Part shown: positions 35,125 to 41,484 of the stretch, piece after piece
Layout of the letters: each line of letters starts with the position of its first letter
Position numbering within the stretch: the first letter of the stretch is position 1
Assembly: GCA_000996245.1 (NCBI GenBank)
Contig: LBYP01000001.1
Coordinates: 81,197 to 130,435 of the forward strand
Length of the DNA: 49,239 nucleotides
Origin: Parcubacteria group bacterium GW2011_GWA2_40_23
GTDB taxonomy: Bacteria; Patescibacteriota; Patescibacteriia; UBA11705; JABHMO01
Direction: 5' to 3'
Translations under genes and position numbers: made by a program
The notes under the pieces: model-generated
Database searches by the model: none
The model's input: only the letters and a program-made list of their open reading frames with translations
Told to the model about the DNA's origin: nothing

Positions 35125-35164
35125 GATTTTTCTTATTTTACTTTGGGCAGTGAACCATTCACTT

Positions 35165-35227
35165 CCCATGTACCATTCCTACCCATGTACCATTCCTACG
35201 TCAGGTACACGGTAAAGTCAGGTACAC
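35165..35227. repeat. Two tandem 17-bp repeats beside tRNA-Gln
   Basis: CCCATGTACCATTCCTA is present twice in tandem (from 35165 and 35182), and GTCAGGTACACGGTAAA/GTCAGGTACACTGCATG is a second pair with the same 17-base period (from 35200 and 35217). GTACCATTC and CAGGTAC also occur beside tRNA-Thr (about 48833-48860). Confidence 0.75.
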
Positions 35228-35276
35228 TGCATGAACTACTCCAATGGGCAAACCATGCGTTTTTATTACATGGCGT

Positions 35277-35310
35277 GCCATGAACTCGAGCGATAGCGAG
35301 TAGTTCATGG
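35277..35310. repeat. Hairpin directly 3' of tRNA-Gln
   Basis: CCATGAACT...AGTTCATGG with inner CTCG/CGAG pairing. It includes the encoded CCA end of the tRNA (as TGG on the plus strand) and could serve as a processing or termination hairpin. Confidence 0.6.
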
Positions 35311-35381
35311 CTCGGGGATAGGGATTCGAACCCCAATAGCCAGCGCCAAAGGCTGGAGTCCTACCATTAGACGATCCCCGA
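35308..35381 (-). tRNA. tRNA-Gln (anticodon UUG)
   Basis: A 74-base cloverleaf on the minus strand. Acceptor TCGGGGA/TCCCCGA, D-arm GTCTAATGGTAGGAC, anticodon arm CCAGC-CTTTGGC-GCTGG with TTG at the anticodon, and T-arm TGGGG-TTCGAAT-CCCTA. The discriminator base is G and CCA is encoded, both fitting tRNA-Gln. It reads CAA codons (and CAG by wobble). It marks the end of the minus-strand accessory group. Confidence 0.95.
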
Positions 35382-35462
35382 ACAACTGATAATATACTAC
35401 CTAAAAATGATCCTTTGGTCAAGTTTTGGTGATAAGTTAAGGGTCTGATAAAATAGATGTAT

Positions 35463-36602
35463 ATGAAAAAGACAATTATTAGTTTAATAGCTATTTTACT
35501 TCTTATAAGCCCCGTCATGGCGTCAGCTGATGAACCTGTCGGTGATGCAGGACTTGCCCCTTTTCCAGAATTAGCCACAAGTACGGTGTTTAAAGCGCAG
35601 GTGCTCAGTGTTATCAAAGAACAGGAGCAAAGTCGCTCTAATGGGCAAAAATACACGCAACAGGACGTTCTACTGAAGGCTTTAGATGGTGATATCAAGG
35701 GGCAGGAGATCACTTATTATGGCATTGGAGATATTGATGTTTTGAGTTCCATGTATGTTAAACCAGGTGACAAGGTTTTTATGTTGGCGAGTCCATCTAT
35801 TGACGGCAGCACTCAATATTATATTACTGATCATGTGCGTAGTGGTAACCTTTTACTCATGTGTATAATTTTTGTATTGTTGATTTTGTGGGTAGGGAAG
35901 AAGCAAGGCGCAAAATCCCTCATCGCCTTAATCCTTTCTTTTGTTATTATCATGGCCATCATTATCCCCATGATTTTGCATGGTTATAGTCCGGTGGCAG
36001 TGGCGGTTTTTGGGTCAGTATTAATTTTGGCTGTTATTATTTATTTGACTTGGGGTTGGACGCAAAAATCGCACATTGCCATGTTAAGTATTATTGCTAG
36101 TTTAATTGTTACGGGAATAGCTTCGTGGTTTTTTACAGCTTTCACAAAATTAACTGGAACCGCAAGTGAAGATATCATGTCACTGTTAAGCGTCGGAACT
36201 TTTGTGGTTGATTTCCGCGGGTTACTATTGGCTGGAATGATTTTGGGCACAGTTGGTGTTTTGGATGATGTAATTATTAGTCAGATTTCGTCAGTGGAAC
36301 AATTAAAAGAAGCGAATCCAAACTTGAGTAGTCTTGAATTAATTAAAAGAACTTCAAAAATTGGCATTGATCATTTAAGTTCCATGACTAACACTTTATT
36401 CTTGGCTTATGCTGGTGCGGCCTTGCCACTTTTATGTTTATTTTATGTGAAGCAAGAACCATTTTTAAGTTTTTCTCAAATTATTAATAATGAAATGATC
36501 TCGACCGAAATTGTGCGCACTCTCGTTGGGAGTATTTGTTTAACTTTGGCTGTGCCGATTTCGACTTTTAGTGCGGCGTATTTTCTTAAAGGCAAAAAGT
36601 AA
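35463..36602 (+). CDS. YibE/F family membrane protein
   Basis: A 379-residue protein: signal-anchor or signal peptide (KKTIISLIAILLLISPVMASA), an extracytoplasmic domain of about 110 residues, then seven or so hydrophobic helices beginning LLLMCIIFVLLILWVGKKQG and including ALILSFVIIMAIIIPMILHG, characteristic of YibE/F proteins, whose transport role is not established. Start choice: a -10 TAAAAT at 35449-35454, with TTGGTG 17 bases before it, puts transcription near 35461, so ATG 35463 gives a leaderless message and ATG 35457 would be outside it. A GC-rich terminator follows at 36632. Confidence 0.9.
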   Translation: MKKTIISLIAILLLISPVMASADEPVGDAGLAPFPELATSTVFKAQVLSVIKEQEQSRSNGQKYTQQDVLLKALDGDIKGQEITYYGIGDIDVLSSMYVKPGDKVFMLASPSIDGSTQYYITDHVRSGNLLLMCIIFVLLILWVGKKQGAKSLIALILSFVIIMAIIIPMILHGYSPVAVAVFGSVLILAVIIYLTWGWTQKSHIAMLSIIASLIVTGIASWFFTAFTKLTGTASEDIMSLLSVGTFVVDFRGLLLAGMILGTVGVLDDVIISQISSVEQLKEANPNLSSLELIKRTSKIGIDHLSSMTNTLFLAYAGAALPLLCLFYVKQEPFLSFSQIINNEMISTEIVRTLVGSICLTLAVPISTFSAAYFLKGKK

Positions 36603-36631
36603 CCAGTAACCAGATAAAAACATTACTATGC

Positions 36632-36665
36632 CGCCCGGCGCTGACGCGTCTCGGGCGGGTTTTTA
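36632..36665 (+). terminator. Terminator after the YibE/F gene
   Basis: CCGCCCG / CGGGCGG with a 14-base loop and GTTTTT. Confidence 0.88.
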
Positions 36666-36670
36666 TAATT

Positions 36671-36715
36671 AGCGATGATTTGTAGATTCGTAGTTGATTC
36701 GTAATTAGTAATTAT
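36671..36715. repeat. R3 repeat abutting GC-rich cassette
   Basis: ATTTGTAGATTCGTAGTTG followed by ATTCGTAATTAGTAATTATAA, immediately outside the terminator of the 36763 gene and nearly the same as 29937-29977. Confidence 0.75.
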
Positions 36716-36751
36716 AAAAATACTGCTGTCCTCAATGTAGAGAACAGCAGT
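36716..36751 (-). terminator. Terminator of the GC-rich 36763 gene
   Basis: On the minus strand CTGCTGTTCTC pairs with GAGGACAGCAG (one G-U) and is followed by TATTTTTA. Confidence 0.85.
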
Positions 36752-36762
36752 TGTGAGCTAGG

Positions 36763-37062
36763 TCAGGCGAGTTCGATCGTGTACCTGTCGGCTTCGGGGC
36801 GGTTGGGCTTGGGGACGTGGATGGGCGTGGGCGCCAAGCGCTTCAGGTGCAGCACCTTATCGTTCAGGGTGGCAGTCCAGCAGCCCATGCTGAAGATGAG
36901 CGTTCTGGGCGTACCAGGATTGTTGGGGACCCAGTCGAGCCCGTTGAGGGTACCGTTTCGGACCGTTCCTACACGGTCGTGATCGTCCAAGTGTTCCGTG
37001 ACCTTGCTGCCTGCGGGGATGGGCGTGTCATTGGTGAATACGCTCAACTTTATACCTCGCAT
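36763..37062 (-). CDS. GC-rich orphan protein, 99 aa
   Basis: A small soluble protein that I do not recognise (MRGIKLSVFTNDTPIPAGSK and a Pro-rich end HVPKPNRPEAD). Beta-rich in appearance with Gly/Asn/Pro turns (GTLNGLDWVPNNPGTPRTL). The GC content is well above that of the flanks. It has a consensus promoter TTGACA-17-TAAATT on the minus strand (37093-37121) and its own terminator. R3 repeats lie on both sides in opposite orientation (GATTCGTAATTAG left, CTGATTACGAATAAC right), so the whole cassette has rough inverted ends. No clear Shine-Dalgarno. Confidence 0.65.
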   Translation of the reverse strand: MRGIKLSVFTNDTPIPAGSKVTEHLDDHDRVGTVRNGTLNGLDWVPNNPGTPRTLIFSMGCWTATLNDKVLHLKRLAPTPIHVPKPNRPEADRYTIELA

Positions 37063-37092
37063 GGTGGGTTAAGAGCATTGACCCAATTTAAA

Positions 37093-37121
37093 ATTTATCA
37101 TCAGGAGTAAAAAGTGTCAAT
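37093..37121 (-). promoter_or_regulatory. Consensus promoter of the 36763 gene
   Basis: On the minus strand a perfect TTGACA, 17 bases, then TAAATT. Confidence 0.75.
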
Positions 37122-37125
37122 TCTG

Positions 37126-37262
37126 ATTACGAATAACACATTCTATTTTGAAGTTACGAATTATTGTTTACGAATAATGCAATTATATTGATGTTACGAA
37201 TTATTAGTAAGTTCAAAAAGTAATTTATATACTTCCTATCTATTCTATGTTTTATTCGTAAC
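37126..37262. repeat. Cluster of R3 repeats
   Basis: Four TTACGAAT-type copies (about 37127, 37153, 37168, 37194) and one ATTCGTAA (about 37254) fill the gap between two GC-rich loci. The last copy touches the A-tract of the terminator at 37263. Confidence 0.75.
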
Positions 37263-37299
37263 AAAAAAAACAGCCGCACCCTCCGAGAGAAGGTGCGGC
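37263..37299 (-). terminator. Terminator of the GC-rich gene pair
   Basis: GCCGCACC / GGTGCGGC with a T-run of eight on the minus strand. Confidence 0.9.
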
Positions 37300-37320
37300 C
37301 AAGATCAGCGAATAGTTCCG

Positions 37321-37692
37321 TTACCTGACGCGAGGCGGATCGAACACGTAGATGTCGTGTTCGGGGTTGTTCTTCACGCTTCTGTAGTTCGGCGTGCGAG
37401 TCAGGATCCAGACTTCGCTGTTTTCGGTTTGCTCCAAGAACCAGCTCTCTGGGTCAAAGTCGAACGTCTTGGGCGTGGTCTTGATGCCATGAGGTGTCAC
37501 CACGATGCGGATGAGGCCGGAGGGTAGCTGGTTAATTCTCACGACCGTCAAGAAGCGCAGTCTCGCCATCCGGCCGATCAGAACTTCGGCTGGGTCGGAC
37601 TCAACTTCTGTGCCCATGTTCCATCTTTCTTCAACCGCGAGCAGAAAGTCGGCGAGTCTCGATTCTGCGGAGGACATGAGAGCGGGAGCCAT
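37321..37692 (-). CDS. GC-rich orphan protein, 123 aa, paralogue of 37722 gene
   Basis: A soluble, beta-rich protein of unknown function, second of a two-gene unit. It is related to the product of the next gene upstream: both start MA..-..-SS and share a helix with L..FL.A, and WFLEQTENSEVWILTRT aligns with WNLGQTEEGGNWVLLKNT. The leaders before both ATGs are also alike (AACCAC..-..GGTACGAAAATGGC). So the pair arose by duplication, including the translation start region. GC content is far above the neighbourhood. A strong terminator follows. Confidence 0.7.
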   Translation of the reverse strand: MAPALMSSAESRLADFLLAVEERWNMGTEVESDPAEVLIGRMARLRFLTVVRINQLPSGLIRIVVTPHGIKTTPKTFDFDPESWFLEQTENSEVWILTRTPNYRSVKNNPEHDIYVFDPPRVR

Positions 37693-37721
37693 TTTCGTAC
37701 CCTAGGTGGTTGAATTGTTTC

Positions 37722-38051
37722 TTACTTCTTCGCGAAGATGAACACGAACTTGAGGCACTCTGGATCGCCGGGGAACTGGTTGACGAACGTGGTGTTCTTG
37801 AGTAGCACCCAGTTACCACCTTCTTCGGTCTGCCCGAGGTTCCACAGACCGTCGTCGAACACGAACTCGCCAGCGCCGACCTTGATGTGGAGGCGGCCAT
37901 CGGGCTGCACGTTGGCGTCGAGGATCACGCGACCAGGGCCGGTCACACAGAGGTCGTCCTTGTTGTAGGGGACGATGTTGGCACCCGAGCCGAGCGCGAA
38001 GAGGAAGGTCTGGACGAGTTGATTACTCGAGCTGAGAGGAACGAAGGCCAT
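37722..38051 (-). CDS. GC-rich orphan protein, 109 aa, first of paralogous pair
   Basis: Unknown function; Gly-rich, beta-type protein (MAFVPLSSSNQLVQTFLFAL, GPGRVILDANVQPDGRLHIK, then LWNLGQTEEGGNWVLLKN). Paralogue of the 37321 product, see there. It is read from a perfect TTGACA-17-TATTCT promoter (38097-38125), upstream of which sits the palindrome CTAAATTTAG (38135-38144). It and its partner are 29 bases apart and co-transcribed. The repeat QT.....W.LL block could be a ligand-binding strand pair, but no family is known to me. Confidence 0.7.
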   Translation of the reverse strand: MAFVPLSSSNQLVQTFLFALGSGANIVPYNKDDLCVTGPGRVILDANVQPDGRLHIKVGAGEFVFDDGLWNLGQTEEGGNWVLLKNTTFVNQFPGDPECLKFVFIFAKK

Positions 38052-38096
38052 TTTCGTACCTGAAGTGGTTGATCACGTTGCTTCTCGCAACATGAA

Positions 38097-38125
38097 AGAA
38101 TAGCAGACTTTGATATTGTTGTCAA
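38097..38125 (-). promoter_or_regulatory. Consensus promoter of the GC-rich paralogous pair
   Basis: Perfect TTGACA, 17-base spacer and TATTCT on the minus strand. CTAAATTTAG lies 9 bases upstream of the -35, as at the 44614 promoter. Confidence 0.85.
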
Positions 38126-38169
38126 GTGTATTGCCTAAATTTAGATAAAAACTAAACAATTAATTATTG

Positions 38170-38199
38170 TGTAGGTGCAGGTCGCGACCTGCACCTACA
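38170..38199. repeat. 30-base perfect palindrome
   Basis: TGTAGGTGCAGGTCG followed by its exact reverse complement. It is GC-rich in an AT-rich gap and lacks a T-run, so it is not a simple terminator. It lies between the divergent GC-rich pair and the adenylate cyclase gene. Confidence 0.95.
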
Positions 38200-38248
38200 G
38201 GATGTTTTTCTTTCAAAATATGCATTTTTAAGGTAAAATATAGTCGAT

Positions 38249-39877
38249 ATGAGCTCAGAAACCTTCAAATCTGTCTGCTGTCGTAATGTCAGCATTATCG
38301 CCAAATACGTTACCAAGAATCTCGGTAGTGATAATTTGTTACTAGAAAATTTGCCACACGAGCCAGAATTTTATGAAGACGAAAATAGTTGGATTACGCT
38401 AGAAGAGTTTGTGTCCATCATGGAAAAGGCGATTGATATTCTGAAGGATCCCGAAGCTGTCTTTAACATGGGACTTTCTGCACAAGAGCTAGAATCTTGG
38501 GGCGCCTTTAAATATCTGCAAAAGGTTTTTGCCAGCGTCATTTTGGGTCCAGTGGAAGTTTATAAACAAGTTGGTAAATACAATACTCACTTTAACAAAA
38601 CCAAGGATTTGATTGTCGTTGGAGCGGAAAAAGATCGTTGTTATGTAAAGATTAAATTTAAAAATAGTATCAATCCGGTTGATGATTTTGTGAGTGATTC
38701 ATTTATTCGCGGAATTTTAATCAGCGTACCGAGAATTTGGAATTTACCCGAAGCAAAGATCATGGAGCCGATGTTTGAATATGATTTAAAGCGTCTGCTC
38801 ATTCAAGTTGGGGGAGTGGATCAATCTGAAATTAAGTTCTTGGCTGGCCGTTGTATGCTCCGCAAGGAAGAAATTGGTCATCAAGTTGTTCTGCTAAGTG
38901 AAAAAGTTAATGATGAATATTTGTTTTTGGGTGATTATCGCGAAGTTAATCCTGACGAAGACTGGGACAATGTACGTTTAGGGTTTTTGATCACAAAAAG
39001 TGTTCAGGTAAATTCGCACTTAAAAATTCAAGAAGGCGAAATTTATAATGCACCATATTTTATTTATAAAATCACTTGGCGACCGCTTAATTTCTTTCAA
39101 AAAATTTACCAAGTTTCCCTTAATTCTTTTCTCAGTAAAAAGGCCTATCGTGATGGTTTAGAGTCGCAACTTGAGACAATTAAGAATTATGTTGAAACCT
39201 TGGAAGATAAGGTTGTTGAGCGTACCGAACAATTGAATGCGACGAAAGATGAGGCTGAGTATTGGCGTGAAAAAGCTGAAACACTTTTACAAACAATGTT
39301 ACCGGAAAATGTGGCTACGAGCATGATGCAGGGTCGTTTAAAGGCTGAAGAAATGGAAGGCACTATTGTTTTTACAGACTTGGCTGGTTTTACCTCTTTT
39401 AGTCGAGATTTAGCCCCAGAAGAAGTCTCAAATCAACTCACTGGCTATTTCACTGAAATGAGCCAAATTATTAATAAGCATTCTGGTTGGGTTAATAAGT
39501 TTTTGGGTGATGGAATCCTTGCAGTCTTTGGTTTGCAAAGTGATATTGATCATGCCGAGACGGCGATTCTCGCTTCTTTAGAAATGCAAAAAGCTATGGA
39601 AAAATATCCTTGGCATAAGCGTATTGGTATTGCCTCTGGTAAATTTATCACCGGTGAATTTGGCACAGAAAAAACTCGTCGCTTCGATTGTCTCGGTCAT
39701 GTTGTCAACTTAGCCAGTCGTTTGCAATCTCATGCTGAAATTGGTGAAATTCTTGTGTGCGATAATACTTATAGCAAAATGAGTCACAAATTTAAATTTG
39801 GTAATAAAAAACAAATAGCACCCAAGGGTGTGGGTACTATTGATGTTTATTCAATTAATCCTAAAGAAAATTATTAG
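38249..39877 (+). CDS. Class III adenylate cyclase with N-terminal sensor region
   Basis: Makes cAMP from ATP. The cyclase domain spans about residues 368-538. Metal-binding D377 (FTDLAGFTSF) and D421 (KFLGDG), adenine-selecting K417 and D480 (RRFDCLG), and transition-state N487 and R491 (VVNLASRL) are all present, so adenylate rather than guanylate cyclase is expected. Before it is a coiled coil (about 305-350) and a 290-residue N-terminal region of unknown type, with no transmembrane segment, which resembles sensor regions in front of some spirochaete and deltaproteobacterial cyclases and kinases. The -10 TAAAAT ends about 10 bases before the ATG, so the leader is very short. It overlaps the convergent next gene by 4 bases. 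Confidence 0.92.
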   Translation: MSSETFKSVCCRNVSIIAKYVTKNLGSDNLLLENLPHEPEFYEDENSWITLEEFVSIMEKAIDILKDPEAVFNMGLSAQELESWGAFKYLQKVFASVILGPVEVYKQVGKYNTHFNKTKDLIVVGAEKDRCYVKIKFKNSINPVDDFVSDSFIRGILISVPRIWNLPEAKIMEPMFEYDLKRLLIQVGGVDQSEIKFLAGRCMLRKEEIGHQVVLLSEKVNDEYLFLGDYREVNPDEDWDNVRLGFLITKSVQVNSHLKIQEGEIYNAPYFIYKITWRPLNFFQKIYQVSLNSFLSKKAYRDGLESQLETIKNYVETLEDKVVERTEQLNATKDEAEYWREKAETLLQTMLPENVATSMMQGRLKAEEMEGTIVFTDLAGFTSFSRDLAPEEVSNQLTGYFTEMSQIINKHSGWVNKFLGDGILAVFGLQSDIDHAETAILASLEMQKAMEKYPWHKRIGIASGKFITGEFGTEKTRRFDCLGHVVNLASRLQSHAEIGEILVCDNTYSKMSHKFKFGNKKQIAPKGVGTIDVYSINPKENY

Positions 39878-41352
39878 CGTGCGTCTTCCAGTATCGCAAA
39901 GTGTTTTTTCTTGGCATAACGTAACAAATCCGGATCAGGGTTAATGGCCGTGGCATGACCAACTAAACTCATGAAAGGAATGTCGGCAAAACTATCTCCA
40001 TAGGCATAACTTTTACTAAGATCAATATTAGCTCGACTGGCGAATTCTTGTAGCAGTCGAGCTTTTACGTCTTTGTAGCATAAACATTTTACTTTGCCTG
40101 TATAGCAGTGATGTTCTTGTGCTAATTTAGTGTCGAGTGTTGTTCGGCCGGCAAAAAGGTGTTTGAATTCCTGAGCGAGCGGATGAATTACTTCGGACAC
40201 AAAGACAATTGAGTGTTTGGCCTCGGCATGATCTTTCAAGATAGGGAAGAGACCATATTGAATATTTTTGACAATTTTTTTGTAAAATGAATGATGTACC
40301 ACGTTCCTTAGTTCTCCCACGTCCCAACCATTTAAAATGAAGAGTGATTTTCTCATCAATTCTTTGTGTGGCATTTTGCCGGCTTTTTCTAAAAATAACC
40401 AGTAAAAAACTTTCAGAGCATCACCATAATGCAATTTGTGCAAAGCAAATAAATATTTAACCAAATCTTTTTGAGAGAATCCTCCGTAAATCGTACGATC
40501 GATGTCGATAAAGACGCCGATTTTTTTTGTTTTGGGTTGCTTAAAGTAATCTGGTTGATATCTCATCGGCAACATGTCAACAATGGCTTTTTCAATTTTG
40601 TTGCGCGTGGCCAAAACCTTTGCCCAAGGAAATTCAGTGTGCGATTTTTTGATTTGATTTTCAGGTGCAGGGATCTCTGCACCAAAAGTTACGGTGACTG
40701 TGCCGGGGGTTAAACTTTTTTCGTCTGGGAAAACTTTGTCAGCATTCCTTAAGGCAACTGGAATTATTGGCGTATGAGCGCCGACACTGATTCTGGCGGC
40801 GCCAGTATGAAAATAATGAAGCAAATGGGTTAGTTCAATATGACCCTCGGGAAAAATAATCAAAGAATTTCCGTTCTTGATTGCTTTGATGGCGTGTTGA
40901 ATGGCGTGCTGTTTCGATTCGCCTTTAGGATATCTAATGTCATCAATTACGTCTCGTCGGACAGTTACGGCTTCCATTTTGTTCATCCAAGTTGCAAGTA
41001 TTTTGGGGAACTGTTGTAAAGGTGCAATGAAGAGAATACTTTTTGGTCCGAGTATCGTCAATAAAATAAACCCATCAAAGTCGCTGGGGTGGTTGGCCGC
41101 ATACACAAATGACTTGCCGACTTCATGTTCGAGGTGGTTTCGGGTTTTAATGCTGATGCCATTTAAGTCAAAAGCAGTGCGGATAATCCACACTGCTGCT
41201 TTGCACCACAAAAGGCCGCGTTTTTCTGGTTTAACAAATTTTTCGATAACGATCATGGGAAAAAGAAGAATAAAGGTAAATAAACCAATATCAAAAATCA
41301 GAAAAAAATGATGCATCTTGCCAAGTAAGTTTTTGTTTCCCTCCTTATTCAT
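39874..41352 (-). CDS. PlsC-type acyltransferase fused to HAD phosphatase
   Basis: A 492-residue bifunctional protein. A membrane helix (about 14-38) is followed by a glycerolipid acyltransferase domain with H88-x4-D93 (NHPSDFD) and FPEGH, where the usual Thr of EGT is His. From about residue 280 comes a HAD-IB (SerB-like) phosphatase with FIDIDRT (D-x-D-x-T) and the final GDSFADIPFM. Similar domains are combined in some actinobacterial enzymes, but with HAD first. It probably makes or edits phospholipid precursors. The start is ATG 41352: TATAAT overlaps the longer frame and ends 6 bases before this ATG, so the message would be leaderless. Confidence 0.9.
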   Translation of the reverse strand: MNKEGNKNLLGKMHHFFLIFDIGLFTFILLFPMIVIEKFVKPEKRGLLWCKAAVWIIRTAFDLNGISIKTRNHLEHEVGKSFVYAANHPSDFDGFILLTILGPKSILFIAPLQQFPKILATWMNKMEAVTVRRDVIDDIRYPKGESKQHAIQHAIKAIKNGNSLIIFPEGHIELTHLLHYFHTGAARISVGAHTPIIPVALRNADKVFPDEKSLTPGTVTVTFGAEIPAPENQIKKSHTEFPWAKVLATRNKIEKAIVDMLPMRYQPDYFKQPKTKKIGVFIDIDRTIYGGFSQKDLVKYLFALHKLHYGDALKVFYWLFLEKAGKMPHKELMRKSLFILNGWDVGELRNVVHHSFYKKIVKNIQYGLFPILKDHAEAKHSIVFVSEVIHPLAQEFKHLFAGRTTLDTKLAQEHHCYTGKVKCLCYKDVKARLLQEFASRANIDLSKSYAYGDSFADIPFMSLVGHATAINPDPDLLRYAKKKHFAILEDAR

Positions 41353-41387
41353 GTTTATATTATACACCAAAATTGTGGTTGATTGAA

Positions 41388-41413
41388 GTAGGGAACAATA
41401 AATATTGTTCCCT
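41388..41413. repeat. TAGGGAACAATA palindrome between divergent genes
   Basis: AGGGAACAATA / TATTGTTCCCT with an AA loop, followed by GCGCTTTTTG. It looks like a terminator but lies between divergent genes, and its core matches the palindrome at 16937-16978. Confidence 0.75.
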
Positions 41414-41484
41414 GCGCTTTTTGTCGAAGTTTAGGAAATATGCTATAATTTTAGCGTCATAAAAGAATGTTATAACATAAACTT

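Noticed and set aside
35125-35169. A longer GIY-YIG frame starting at 35169
   Set aside because: The extra codons come partly from the tandem 17-bp repeat; the domain starts right after MAEKFYY.
35201-35713. 170-codon minus-strand frame across tRNA-Gln and the yibE/F start
   Set aside because: It runs through the tRNA gene and the coding strand of a recognised protein; it is a shadow.
37631-38125. Alternative minus-strand frames over the GC-rich pair (89 and 60 codons)
   Set aside because: They overlap both paralogues out of frame and have Ser/Arg-rich shadow composition; the paralogy supports the chosen frames.
41353-41370. TTG start of the PlsC-HAD gene at 41370
   Set aside because: It overlaps the -10 TATAAT; ATG 41352 is the natural start.
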